NCBI GenBank assembly: GCA_033344875.1
Contig: JAWPMO010000001.1
Coordinates: forward strand, 3,931,595 to 3,995,594
Source: Ilumatobacteraceae bacterium
GTDB taxonomy: Bacteria > Actinomycetota > Acidimicrobiia > Acidimicrobiales > Ilumatobacteraceae
Direction of reading: 5' to 3'
DNA: 64,000 bases
Below the pieces are notes generated by a model. It was not told where the DNA came from. It ran no database searches and saw only the letters and a list, made by a program, of their open reading frames with translations. The translations under genes and the position numbers were made by a program. Positions 56,076 through 64,000 of the stretch are shown one piece after another (the first letter of the stretch is position 1; each line of letters opens with the position of its first letter).

Positions 56076-56401
56076 GCGCAGCGATGCTCGGCGCCGTCAC
56101 GCCGACCACGACGTACTACCTGATCCTGTCGGCGCTCCTGTTCGGCATCGGCGCCGCCGGTCTGATGATCCGCCGCAACCCGCTGATCATGTTCATGTGC
56201 ATCGAGCTGATGCTCAACGCGGTCAACCTGTCGTTCGTCGCCCTCGCGGTCCGCTTCGGCAACATCGACGGCCAGACCGCGGTGTTCTTCGTGATGGTCG
56301 TCGCCGCCGCCGAGGTGGTGGTCGGACTCGGGCTGATCATCTCGCTCCTCAAGCGCCGTCCGGGTGCGAACGCCGACGACCTGGCAGAGCTCCGAGGATG
56401 A
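56072..56401 (+). CDS. nuoK: NADH-quinone oxidoreductase subunit K
   Basis: 109 residues and three helices. The buried glutamates that form part of the proton path are in [12 protein letters not shown] (helix 2) and [11 protein letters not shown] (helix 3). The N-terminus is about 8 residues longer than in E. coli. A 5-codon mini-ORF begins in its stop and ends 3 nt before nuoL. Confidence 0.96.
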   Translation: MSAAMLGAVTPTTTYYLILSALLFGIGAAGLMIRRNPLIMFMCIELMLNAVNLSFVALAVRFGNIDGQTAVFFVMVVAAAEVVVGLGLIISLLKRRPGANADDLAELRG

Positions 56402-56415
56402 GTAGGAACGTATAA
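56398..56415 (+). CDS. Very short mini-ORF between nuoK and nuoL
   Basis: ATG 56398 overlaps the nuoK TGA, and the five-codon frame (MSRNV) ends with TAA at 56413-56415, 3 nt before the nuoL ATG. It shows the same start coupling as the other mini-ORFs but not the stop overlap. It could easily be chance. Confidence 0.2.
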   Translation: MSRNV

Positions 56416-56418
56416 CGC

Positions 56419-58437
56419 ATGCTCGACGTCATCTGGTTGATTCCAGCGTTCCCGCTCGCCGGGTTCTTGCTCATCTTGCTGTTCGGTCGCCGCCTCGGCG
56501 AGCCGCGCAGCGGCTATCTCGCAGCGACGATGGTGCTGCTGTCGTTCGTCGTGTCGGTCGGTGCCTACTTCGACCTGCTGTCGATGAGCGAAGAGGAGCG
56601 CTCGCACGTCGAGTCGCTGTTCTCCTGGGTGCCGGTCGACTCGCTGCAGATCGACATGGCGTTCCTCGCCGACCCGTTGTCGATCACGATGTGTCTCTTC
56701 GTCACCGGTATCGGCTTCCTGATCCACCTCTTCGCGATCGGGTACATGCACGGCGATCCGAAGTTCTCGAAGTTCTTCCTCTACCTCAACCTCTTCGTGC
56801 TCTCGATGACGTTGCTGGTCCTCGGCGAGAACCTGCTCGTCACCTTCCTCGGCTGGGAGGGCGTCGGCACGTGCTCGTACCTGCTGATCTCGTTCTGGCA
56901 CACCAAGGACGCCAACGCCTCCGCCGGCAAGAAGGCCTTCGTCACCAACCGCATCGGTGACTGGGGCTTCATGTTGGCGATGTTCCTCGGGTTCCAGGCC
57001 ATCGGCTCGGTCAGCTACCTCAACCTGAACCTCGCCGCCGAGTCGGGTGCGATCGGGCAGAGCACGGCGACCGGTATCTCGATGCTGCTGTTCGTCGGAG
57101 CCGTCGGGAAGTCGGCGCAGTTGCCGCTCTACGTGTGGCTGCCCGACGCGATGGCGGGCCCCACACCGGTGTCCGCGCTCATCCACGCCGCGACCATGGT
57201 CACCGCCGGTGTGTTCCTGATGACCCGCATGAACCCGATGCTGGCCGCTGCGGCGCCCGAGGTGAGTGTGCTCATCGCCTGGGTCGGCGCGATCACCGCA
57301 CTGTTCGCGGCCACGATCGCCGTCGCCCAGACCGACATCAAGAAGGTGCTGGCCTACTCGACGGTGTCGCAGCTCGGCTATATGTTCCTCGCCGTCGGTT
57401 CGGGCGCATTCGTCGCCGCGATCTTCCACATGGTCACCCACGCCTTCTTCAAGGCGCTCATGTTCCTCGGTTCCGGCTCGGTGATCCACGGCATGCACCA
57501 CGAGCAGGACATGCGCAAGATGGGTGCCCTCCGCAAGGTGATGCCGGTCACCGCGGCGACGTTCATCATCGGCTGGCTCGCGATCGCCGGCGTGCCGCCG
57601 TTCGCCGGCTTCTGGTCGAAAGACGAGATCCTGCTCTTCACGCTGGCCGAACGCGGCCCGGTGCTCTATGCGATCGGTCTCGTCACCGCGGTGCTCACCG
57701 CGTTCTACATGACCCGCCAGGTCATCATGGTCTTCTTCGGTGACGCCCGGTGGGGCAGCCACGCCAACGAGGCGGAGGCCGCACATCTCGAGCACGCCGA
57801 CGACGAGACCGATGGCGCCGAGGCCGATGCGGTCGACGATGCCCACCCGGTCGAGACGCACGGCGCACACGGCGAGTTCAAGCCGCACGAGTCGCCTCCG
57901 ATCATGCTCTTCCCGCTCGTCGTGCTCGCCGGTCTGGCGATGGTCGGCGGCATCATCCAGTTGCCGTCGTTCGGGTTCATCCCCTCCGACTGGCGTCACA
58001 AGCTCGAAGACTGGCTGCACCCGATCGTCGCTCCCGGCGAAGCCGAGATCACCGGCTCGTCGGCGTACGACGCCAAGGAGCTGCTCGCCGTGCTCGCCAT
58101 CGCGTGTGCGCTCGTCGGGATCGCCGCTGCGGTCGCGATCTACGCCAAGAAGATGGCCAAGCCCGTCGAGCCCGAGATCCTCGCCGACGGCTGGGGCTAC
58201 GACCGAGCGATCAGCGCGTTCATGGGCGGACCCGGCCGGAAGGCGTTCGACGCCATCGCCTGGTTCGACAAGACCATCGTCGACGGAGCCGTCAACGGTG
58301 CCGCGACCACGATCTCCAAGAGCGCCGGCGTCATCCGGCGCGGCCAGACCGGCAACGTCCGCAACTACGCGGGCATCCTCGGCGCCGGTGTCGTGCTGCT
58401 GCTCGTCTGGTTCGTGATCGGTCGAGGGGTGCTGTGA
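56419..58437 (+). CDS. nuoL: NADH-quinone oxidoreductase subunit L
   Basis: 672 residues, about 16 helices, including the long lateral helix near the C-terminus. Antiporter-type residues are in WEGVGTCSYLLI, LPDAMAGPTPVSALIHAATM (about 239-258) and the Lys of DIKKVLAYSTVSQLGYM. A loop at about 450-495 is rich in His, Glu and Asp (AHLEHADDETDGAEADAVDD), which is unusual. It pumps protons at the distal end of the membrane arm. The stop overlaps the nuoM ATG by 1 nt. Confidence 0.96.
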   Translation: MLDVIWLIPAFPLAGFLLILLFGRRLGEPRSGYLAATMVLLSFVVSVGAYFDLLSMSEEERSHVESLFSWVPVDSLQIDMAFLADPLSITMCLFVTGIGFLIHLFAIGYMHGDPKFSKFFLYLNLFVLSMTLLVLGENLLVTFLGWEGVGTCSYLLISFWHTKDANASAGKKAFVTNRIGDWGFMLAMFLGFQAIGSVSYLNLNLAAESGAIGQSTATGISMLLFVGAVGKSAQLPLYVWLPDAMAGPTPVSALIHAATMVTAGVFLMTRMNPMLAAAAPEVSVLIAWVGAITALFAATIAVAQTDIKKVLAYSTVSQLGYMFLAVGSGAFVAAIFHMVTHAFFKALMFLGSGSVIHGMHHEQDMRKMGALRKVMPVTAATFIIGWLAIAGVPPFAGFWSKDEILLFTLAERGPVLYAIGLVTAVLTAFYMTRQVIMVFFGDARWGSHANEAEAAHLEHADDETDGAEADAVDDAHPVETHGAHGEFKPHESPPIMLFPLVVLAGLAMVGGIIQLPSFGFIPSDWRHKLEDWLHPIVAPGEAEITGSSAYDAKELLAVLAIACALVGIAAAVAIYAKKMAKPVEPEILADGWGYDRAISAFMGGPGRKAFDAIAWFDKTIVDGAVNGAATTISKSAGVIRRGQTGNVRNYAGILGAGVVLLLVWFVIGRGVL

Positions 58438-60098
58438 TGTCCGCGTTGTTCGCTGCCGAGGCCGGGCAGGGCCCGATCGCCTTCCCGATCCTGTCGATGC
58501 TGGTGTTCCTGCCGGTCGCCGGTGCCGTCCTGATCACGGTGCTGTCCAAGCACCGCCGTGAGTACGTTCGCCTCGTCGCGGCGATCACGTCGGTCGCCAC
58601 CGGCGCTATGAGCGTGTGGCTGCTCACCGAGTTCGACGGTGACGACGCCGGGTTCCAGTTCGTCTCGAAACACCCGTGGATCGAGCAGTGGGGTATCTCG
58701 TGGCACCTCGGTGTCGACGGCATCTCGCTGTTCCTGATCGTGCTCACGGGTGTGCTGTTCCCGCTCGCGATCATGGGCATCGATCCGCACAACGACGATC
58801 CGGCGCAGGACAAGCCGTACTTCGCGTGGCTGCTGCTGCTCGAGGCCGGCGTCATGGGCTCGTTCATGAGCCTCGACCTGTTCCTCTTCTTCGTCTTCTT
58901 CGAGATCGTGCTCGTCCCGATGTACTTCCTGATCGGTGGATGGGGATACGAGGGGCGCGTCTACGCCGCGACCAAGTTCTTCCTCTACACGATGATCGGC
59001 TCGGCGTTCATGCTCGTGTCGATCATGGCGACGGTCTTCATCGCGAGTCGCAACGGCGTCGACGGGATCACGTTCGACCTCGTCCAGATCGCCGAGAACG
59101 CCGACTTCGCGGCGTCGACGGGACGATGGCTGTTCTTCGGATTCGCCGTCGCCTTCGCCGTCAAGGTGCCGATCTTCCCGCTCCACACCTGGCTGCCCGA
59201 CGCCCATACCCAGGCACCGACCGCCGGTTCGGTCGTCCTCGCCGGTGTCATGCTGAAGCTCGGCACGTACGGCCTCTTGCGGTTCGGCCTCTATCTGTTC
59301 CCCGAGGCGTCGTACTGGAGCCGCCATCTGTGGCTCACGCTGGCGGTGATCGGCATCATCTACGGCGCGATCGCGGCGACGATGCAGAAGGATCTCAAGC
59401 GCCTCGTCGCCTACTCATCGGTCGCGCACCTCGGCTTTATCGTGCTCGGCACCTTCGCATTCACCACACAGGCGATCACCGGTTCGGTCATGCAGATGGT
59501 CAACCACGGCATCTCGACCGGCGCCCTGTTCCTGATGGTCGGGTGGATCTACGAACGACGCAAGACACGCCAGATCAGCGAGCTGAAGGGCATCCAGTCG
59601 GTCGCCCCGATCTTCGCGGCCGGGTTCATGGTCGTGATGCTCAGCTCGATCGGCGTGCCGGGCCTCAACGGGTTCGTCGGCGAATACCTGATCCTGATCG
59701 GCGCCTTCATGTCGGCGCGCTGGTACGTCGTGATCGCGGCCACCGGAGTGATCCTCGCTGCGCTGTACCTGCTGTGGGCCTACCAGCGCGTGTTCCACGG
59801 CGAGCCCGACGAGGCCAACAAGACCTTCGCAGAGCTCAAGCTCAAGGAGGCGGCGGTGCTGGTGCCGTTCCTCGGGATCATCGTCTTCACCGGCGTGTAT
59901 CCCAAGCCGATGCTCGACCGGATCGAACCGGCGGTCGAATCGTTGATCGAGAGTGTCTCGTCGCGCGGCGGCTTCACCGCCGAGACGCCGGGTGAGTTCG
60001 ACCCGTCGACCGTCGTGATCGAACACGAAGGTGACGACCACGACGACGACCACGAGGGCGACGAGGGCGACGAGTCGCACGAGGAAGAGAACGAGTGA
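58437..60098 (+). CDS. nuoM: NADH-quinone oxidoreductase subunit M
   Basis: 553 residues from ATG 58437. Fourteen helices of the antiporter family are predicted, with Glu in FFEIVLVPMYFLIGGWG, Lys in FAVKVPIFPLHTWLPDAHTQ and QKDLKRLVAYSSVAHLGF. The C-terminal 25 residues are extremely acidic and contain five His (EHEGDDHDDDHEGDEGD), a tail not found in typical NuoM that could bind metal or protons at the cytoplasmic face. The stop overlaps the nuoN ATG by 1 nt. Confidence 0.96.
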   Translation: MSALFAAEAGQGPIAFPILSMLVFLPVAGAVLITVLSKHRREYVRLVAAITSVATGAMSVWLLTEFDGDDAGFQFVSKHPWIEQWGISWHLGVDGISLFLIVLTGVLFPLAIMGIDPHNDDPAQDKPYFAWLLLLEAGVMGSFMSLDLFLFFVFFEIVLVPMYFLIGGWGYEGRVYAATKFFLYTMIGSAFMLVSIMATVFIASRNGVDGITFDLVQIAENADFAASTGRWLFFGFAVAFAVKVPIFPLHTWLPDAHTQAPTAGSVVLAGVMLKLGTYGLLRFGLYLFPEASYWSRHLWLTLAVIGIIYGAIAATMQKDLKRLVAYSSVAHLGFIVLGTFAFTTQAITGSVMQMVNHGISTGALFLMVGWIYERRKTRQISELKGIQSVAPIFAAGFMVVMLSSIGVPGLNGFVGEYLILIGAFMSARWYVVIAATGVILAALYLLWAYQRVFHGEPDEANKTFAELKLKEAAVLVPFLGIIVFTGVYPKPMLDRIEPAVESLIESVSSRGGFTAETPGEFDPSTVVIEHEGDDHDDDHEGDEGDESHEEENE

Positions 60099-61606
60099 TG
60101 TTGGCGCAAGAATTCCTCGCTCCCGAGGTCGAGTGGTACCACCTCAGTCCGATCCTCACGCTGGTGGCCGGCGCCATGTTCCTGCTGGTCGTCGGTGCGC
60201 TGACACCCACGTGGCCCCGCAACCTGTACGCGGCCGTCACCTCGCTCACCGCCTCCGCAGCCGGCCTCCTGGCGTTTCTCCAGTGGCGCACGATCGACGA
60301 CGACGGTCCGTCCACGCTGCTGAGCCGTGCGCTCGCGTTCGACACGTTCGCGCAGTACCTCACGATCACGATCTGCGTGGCGACATTGCTCGTCTCGCTG
60401 GTCACCGCCGACGAGCTGCACCGCACCGGCCGTGACGGGCCCGAGGTGTACGCCCTGTTCCTGGTGGCCGCAACCGGCGCCGTCGTCATGGGTGCCGCCA
60501 ACGATCTGATCGTGCTGTTCCTCGGTCTCGAGACGCTGTCGCTCGCCCTGTACGTCCTCGCCGCCAGCGATCGTGACCGGTCGGCCAGCCAGGAGTCGGG
60601 CATCAAGTACTTCGTGCTCGGCGGCTTCGCCTCTGCCTTCTTCCTGTACGGCATCGCGCTGATCTACGGCGGCACGCAGTCGACCAACATCGGCGAGATC
60701 ATCGCGTCGTTCCAATCGAGTGTGCTCATCGACGGCCAGGACACGCTCGTCCTCGCGGGCATCGCACTGCTGATCGTCGGACTCGCGTTCAAGGTGGCGG
60801 CGGTGCCGTTCCACGTCTGGACCCCCGACGTCTACCAGGGCGCCCCCACGAACGTCACGGCGTTCATGGCCTCGGTCGGCAAGGCCGGAGCGTTCGCGGC
60901 GATGCTGCGCGTGCTCGTGATCGCCCTGCCGTTCCACCGCGACGACTGGCGGCCGGCGATCTGGGTGCTGGCGCTCCTGACCCTCGTCATCGGTTCGGTG
61001 CTCGCGGTCGTCCAGACCGACGTCAAGCGCATGCTGGCGTATTCGTCGATCAGCCACGCCGGGTTCATCCTGGTCGGCGTCGAGGCGGCGGGGCACGACG
61101 CCGGCGAGTTCGTGCTCGGCGACGGCATGCCGAGCGTGCTCACCTATCTGCTGCTGTACTCCGTGCTGACGGTCGGTTCGTTCGCGGTGGTCGCCCTCGT
61201 CGGTCGGAGCAACGGCGGCGACACGTCGCTCGATGCGTTCAAGGGGCTCGCCAAGCGCCGCCCGGCGCTGACGCTCGGCCTCACGGTCTTCCTGCTCGCC
61301 CAGGCAGGCGTGCCGCTCACCTCGGGCTTCGTCGCGAAGTGGGGCGTCATCCAGGCCGCCGTCGAACAGGAGAGTTACGCGATCGCGATCGTCGCCATGG
61401 TCGCTGCGGTCGTCGCGGCGTTCCTGTACCTGCGGATCATGGTGAACGCCTGGCTCGAGCCCAGCGGCGAGGCGACCGAGCAGGAGGCCGTGCCGTTCGC
61501 GACCGGCTTGGCCGTCGCCCTCGCCGCCGCGTTCACGATCTTCATCGGTGTTTGGCCCAACTGGCTCCTCGACGCCGCCGAATCGGTCACCCAGTACGCA
61601 CGCTGA
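60098..61606 (+). CDS. nuoN: NADH-quinone oxidoreductase subunit N
   Basis: 502 residues from ATG 60098; GTG 60095 would give a 4-nt overlap. Fourteen helices, the conserved Glu in FLGLETLSLALYVL, and Lys in AFKVAAVPFHVWTPDVYQG and TDVKRMLAYSSISHAGF are present. It is the last gene of the complex I set. All 14 core subunits are encoded in the canonical A-to-N order, with NuoC and NuoD separate. The next gene has its own promoter. Confidence 0.96.
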   Translation: MLAQEFLAPEVEWYHLSPILTLVAGAMFLLVVGALTPTWPRNLYAAVTSLTASAAGLLAFLQWRTIDDDGPSTLLSRALAFDTFAQYLTITICVATLLVSLVTADELHRTGRDGPEVYALFLVAATGAVVMGAANDLIVLFLGLETLSLALYVLAASDRDRSASQESGIKYFVLGGFASAFFLYGIALIYGGTQSTNIGEIIASFQSSVLIDGQDTLVLAGIALLIVGLAFKVAAVPFHVWTPDVYQGAPTNVTAFMASVGKAGAFAAMLRVLVIALPFHRDDWRPAIWVLALLTLVIGSVLAVVQTDVKRMLAYSSISHAGFILVGVEAAGHDAGEFVLGDGMPSVLTYLLLYSVLTVGSFAVVALVGRSNGGDTSLDAFKGLAKRRPALTLGLTVFLLAQAGVPLTSGFVAKWGVIQAAVEQESYAIAIVAMVAAVVAAFLYLRIMVNAWLEPSGEATEQEAVPFATGLAVALAAAFTIFIGVWPNWLLDAAESVTQYAR

Positions 61607-61609
61607 CGC

Positions 61610-61638
61610 TTGACGGACCCCGTGCCGTCGGGCATCGT
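61610..61638 (+). promoter_or_regulatory. Predicted promoter giving a leaderless transcript
   Basis: TTGACG (61610-61615) and CATCGT (61633-61638) are exactly 17 nt apart, and the ATG at 61645 lies 6 nt after the -10 hexamer. The transcript would start at the ATG. No Shine-Dalgarno is present. The promoter begins within 4 nt of the nuoN stop. Confidence 0.55.
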
Positions 61639-61644
61639 GGGTGC

Positions 61645-61944
61645 ATGTCGGATCGTCGTCGTGTGCTCGTGCCGCAGGCGCTGGGTGCTGACGAGTTCCT
61701 GCGGGTCACCTGGCACGACGGCCGGCGGCTGATGGTCTTCTCGCAGTGGGACGGCGACCGGTGCGTGGCGGCGACGCCCGTCAAGGTCGAGCAGCTCGGT
61801 GAACTGGCCGAACTCGTCGTCACGGCGTTCACCCGGTCGGCTGCTCAGGGCCCCGAAGCATGGCCTGCTCCGCTCGGCGCCGACGTCGTGGCCCTCGATC
61901 CGTCACCGGCCGAGTGGCGTGCGGACGAGGTCAGGCCGGCTTGA
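61645..61944 (+). CDS. Small conserved hypothetical protein
   Basis: 99 residues from ATG 61645. The sequence is soluble, with an alternating strand pattern (LRVTWHDGRRLMVFSQWDGD at about 19-38) and a helix rich in Leu and Ala. No motif or family is recognised. It lacks Cys. The 3' end overlaps the end of the convergent DUF4235-like gene by 14 bp. Confidence 0.68.
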   Translation: MSDRRRVLVPQALGADEFLRVTWHDGRRLMVFSQWDGDRCVAATPVKVEQLGELAELVVTAFTRSAAQGPEAWPAPLGADVVALDPSPAEWRADEVRPA

Positions 61945-62200
61945 TGCCCGGCGGCGGGTTGCCCGTCGCCTTCTCCCACGCTGCCGCAGCGGTGCGCTTC
62001 GACACCACGCGGGCGAGACCGGCGCCGATGCCCGATGCGACGCCCCACGCGAGCGCGTCGGTCCAGTTGATGCGCCGGTCGGCAGGGTTCAGCGGGGGTT
62101 GATTACTGCCCGGCCACATCGTGCTCAGCAGGTTGCGGACGGCGATGGCGGCGGCGGCGCCCGTCACCAGACTCAGGGCTTTCCAGCTGAACGATTCCAT
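61931..62200 (-). CDS. DUF4235-like small membrane protein
   Basis: 89 residues from ATG 62200. An N-terminal hydrophobic helix (about 6-25) and a second one (about 52-70) flank a hinge with PPLNPADRRINWTDAL. The C-terminal basic tail ends in a Pro/Lys stretch. This plan and the WxxxS/T pattern match DUF4235 membrane proteins of actinobacteria, whose function is unknown. It follows the aldolase gene on the same strand after 41 nt and may be co-transcribed. Confidence 0.72.
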   Translation of the reverse strand: MESFSWKALSLVTGAAAAIAVRNLLSTMWPGSNQPPLNPADRRINWTDALAWGVASGIGAGLARVVSKRTAAAAWEKATGNPPPGIKPA

Positions 62201-62241
62201 GCCACGGCGGTACCCGGCCGCGGCCACCCCGAAACGACGGG

Positions 62242-63021
62242 TCAGTCGGTCCCGATCGGCCGGTCGACGACGGTCGGGTCGGGGATTCGTGAGCGGATCG
62301 CCCAGTTGAACGACTTCCATCCTTGGGTCGGGTCGGCGATCGAGACCTTGCACCGCTCGGCGTCGTCATCGCTGATCGGTTCGGCGCCGGCCGCCTTCAC
62401 GTGGACCTCGGCGACCCGCTCGGCCATCAGGAACCACCCGATCGCCTCGTCGATGCTGCCGCCGACGGTCAGGAGGCCGTGGGCGCGGAGGATCGCGAGC
62501 TTGGTGTCGCCCAGCGCCGCCGCGATCCGCTTGCCGCCGTCGGTCGACTGGACATCGACCTCACCGTCGGCGAACACGGCGTGGTCACCGTGGAAGGCGA
62601 CCGCTTCCTGGCAGATGGTGCGGAACGGCTGCCCGTGCGCCGACCAGGGCGTCCCGTAGCCGGTGTGCGTGTGGGCCGCGCACACGACGTCGGGACGCGC
62701 CTCGTGCACCGGCATGTGGATGTAGAAGGCGGTCGAGTTGATCTCGCCACGGCCCTCGATGACGGAGCCGTCGGGGCCGACGAGCAGGAGATCGCCGACC
62801 GTCGCGTGGCTGAACGGCACGCCGTAGCGCAACAACCAGAAGCTGTCGGTGCGCTCGGGGTCACGAGCCGTGATGTGGCCGTCGCCCTGTTCGCCCCAGT
62901 GGTACGCACCGAACAGGCGGTACGCCAGAGCGAGACGTCGCTGCCGGTGTCGGCGGAGCTCGACGAGGTCGTCGATGACCGGTTCGAAGTCGGCCGGAGC
63001 CAACGGCGGGTGCGAGTTCAC
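62242..63021 (-). CDS. Class II aldolase/adducin-family protein
   Basis: 259 residues. The metal-binding histidines are in AAHTHTGYG (about 115-123) and in the late RAHGLLTVGG; HITARDPE near 49 is the family's first signature. The fold is that of fuculose-phosphate aldolase and araD, and many members in actinobacteria act on unknown hydroxyacids or aldehydes. No sugar kinase or isomerase is nearby, so the substrate is not assigned. It is divergent from the CopC gene, 41 nt apart. Confidence 0.9.
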   Translation of the reverse strand: MNSHPPLAPADFEPVIDDLVELRRHRQRRLALAYRLFGAYHWGEQGDGHITARDPERTDSFWLLRYGVPFSHATVGDLLLVGPDGSVIEGRGEINSTAFYIHMPVHEARPDVVCAAHTHTGYGTPWSAHGQPFRTICQEAVAFHGDHAVFADGEVDVQSTDGGKRIAAALGDTKLAILRAHGLLTVGGSIDEAIGWFLMAERVAEVHVKAAGAEPISDDDAERCKVSIADPTQGWKSFNWAIRSRIPDPTVVDRPIGTD

Positions 63022-63050
63022 ACCGCCATCGTACGGGCCGCACCCGTCGG

Positions 63051-63062
63051 TACAGTTGCCGC
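63051..63062 (+). promoter_or_regulatory. Candidate -10 element for leaderless copC
   Basis: TACAGT (63051-63056) lies 6 nt before the ATG at 63063, and no Shine-Dalgarno precedes the ATG. No clear -35 was found, so support is partial. Confidence 0.35.
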
Positions 63063-63725
63063 ATGGCCGCCCGGCACCCGTTCCGTCTCCTGCTCACCGT
63101 GGCGATCGCGGCGCTGATCGGATCGGTGTTCTCCCCGGGGCTCGCCGAGGCGCACACCGACTTCGACTACTCGCTGCCGACCGACGGGGCGTCGGTCGGT
63201 GAGCCGGTGCGCGAGATCACGGTCGCCTTCACCACGCCGGTCACGCTCATCGGCAACGGGTTCGCCGTGCTCGACCCCCAGAACAACGAACTCGAACCGT
63301 TCGCCGTCACCGACGACGACGCCGTTTTCCGGTTGCAGTTCGACCCGCCGCTCGCCGGTGGCACGGTCGCGGTGAAGTACGAGGTGCGCGCCGAGGACGG
63401 TCATGTGCTCACCGGCAACTTCGTGTTCAACGTCGACGCACCCGTACCGACGACGGTGCCTCCGACCACCGAGTCGAGCACCACGCTCGTGACGACGCCG
63501 GTCACCGACGCGCCCACCACGCCGCCGACGACGGCACCTCCCTCCACGTCCGATGGCGTCGACCAGACCACGCCGAGCGCGGCCACCACGCAGCCGATCG
63601 ACGACGTGGTCGATGTGGTCGACGACGACGGTGGATCCGGCAACGGCATCGTGGTGGCCCTCGCAGCCGTGGTCGCCCTGGCGGCCGGCGGCTTCCTGCT
63701 CGTCAGGTCACGCACCTCGACGTGA
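63063..63725 (+). CDS. CopC-domain copper-binding protein
   Basis: 220 residues. A Sec signal peptide ends at AEA, leaving His31 as the mature N-terminus. With Asp112 and His114 (AEDGHVLTG), it gives the histidine-brace Cu(II) site of CopC. A Thr/Pro-rich linker (about 130-185) leads to an acidic stretch and a C-terminal helix (about 192-213), so it is membrane anchored. It acts with the CopD-like gene next door in copper import or resistance. Its stop overlaps the next start. Confidence 0.88.
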   Translation: MAARHPFRLLLTVAIAALIGSVFSPGLAEAHTDFDYSLPTDGASVGEPVREITVAFTTPVTLIGNGFAVLDPQNNELEPFAVTDDDAVFRLQFDPPLAGGTVAVKYEVRAEDGHVLTGNFVFNVDAPVPTTVPPTTESSTTLVTTPVTDAPTTPPTTAPPSTSDGVDQTTPSAATTQPIDDVVDVVDDDGGSGNGIVVALAAVVALAAGGFLLVRSRTST

Positions 63726-64000
63726 TGCGCGGCATCGCCGTCGTCGGGTCGACGCCACTCGACGACTTCCTGAACGATGCGTCGTCCTCCGACAGGGGCG
63801 AGCTGCTGCAGCGGGTCGGCCTGTTCGGTTCGCTCTTCGGGGTGACGCTGGTCGTCGGCCTGCTCGTGTTCCTCGCGGTCGTGCATCGGGGGAGTCGGGC
63901 CGAGGTCGCGGTCCTCCTCCGCGCCGTCGCCGTCGCCGGTGGGATGACCGTGCTCGGTGCCGCGGTCGAACTCGCGGGCGTGGCGTCGATCGGCGGTCTG
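63725..64000 (+). CDS. CopD-like membrane protein, N-terminal part (truncated by window end)
   Basis: The first 92 codons are present from ATG 63725, which shares its A with the copC TGA; GTG 63722 is the alternative. A polar start of about 30 residues is followed by a helix (about 33-52), a basic loop and a second helix beginning near 65. The position directly after CopC suggests a CopD/YcnJ-type copper transport protein. The conserved His residues of CopD would lie beyond the window. Confidence 0.6.
   Translation, partial: MRGIAVVGSTPLDDFLNDASSSDRGELLQRVGLFGSLFGVTLVVGLLVFLAVVHRGSRAEVAVLLRAVAVAGGMTVLGAAVELAGVASIGGL

Overview
The window is GC-rich actinobacterial DNA. Gene content points to the class Acidimicrobiia, Ilumatobacter-like: a heliorhodopsin, ClpC, a principal-type sigma factor, a 14-subunit complex I operon, and a b6/subunit-IV-type split cytochrome bc operon with its own ferredoxin. 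This is inferred from gene content; there is no rRNA here to confirm it.

Layout. 1-5.0 kb: end of an unknown gene, a D-2-hydroxyacid dehydrogenase, a selenocysteine tRNA followed by a long hairpin, a VapBC toxin-antitoxin pair, a secreted beta-helix protein and a CysK-like enzyme. 5.0-12.4 kb: one co-oriented run of OmpR-type regulator, histidine kinase, lipoprotein, and a MacB-like ABC transporter with two adaptors carrying peptidoglycan-binding modules. 12.5-20.3 kb: flavin reductase, MscS channel, heliorhodopsin, small membrane or stress-type proteins, cytidine deaminase, acetyltransferase, sigma factor and a Bax-inhibitor-1 homologue. 20.3-22.4 kb: ABC1 kinase and two small proteins. 22.4-29.5 kb: a surface cassette of three proteins with type IV prepilin-like N-termini, one carrying a complete von Willebrand A MIDAS and one 1013 residues long with fibronectin-like modules, followed by a secreted SGNH hydrolase. 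29.5-38.1 kb: LppM-like lipoprotein, DUF1353 protein, ClpC, polyprenyl diphosphate synthase, TrkA and TrkH.

38.1-61.6 kb is the respiratory core. A cytochrome c and a geranylgeranyl-reductase-like flavoprotein form a two-gene unit on the minus strand. Divergent from them are a membrane protein, ferredoxin, cytochrome b6-like and subunit-IV-like proteins, Rieske protein, dihaem cytochrome c and a membrane protein, then nuoA to nuoN. The polyprenyl synthase and the reductase could supply and modify the menaquinone used by both complexes. 61.6-64 kb holds small conserved proteins, a class II aldolase-like protein, and CopC plus the start of a CopD-like gene.

The most unusual signal is in the spacing of the respiratory genes. 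Most junctions overlap or nearly touch. Five of the six gaps of 17 nt or more are spanned exactly by a 10-23-codon mini-ORF whose start overlaps the upstream stop and whose stop overlaps the downstream start. The sixth (nuoK-nuoL) has a five-codon version ending 3 nt short. A further perfect case lies outside the respiratory genes at 15939-15998. One mini-ORF (nuoG-nuoH) is a 42-bp near-perfect copy of the nuoH start. This suggests continuous termination-reinitiation coupling. Other points of note are the b6-type haem-ci cysteine, an IPEHLL peptide shared by two cytochrome subunits, the prepilin-VWA fusion, and the heliorhodopsin.
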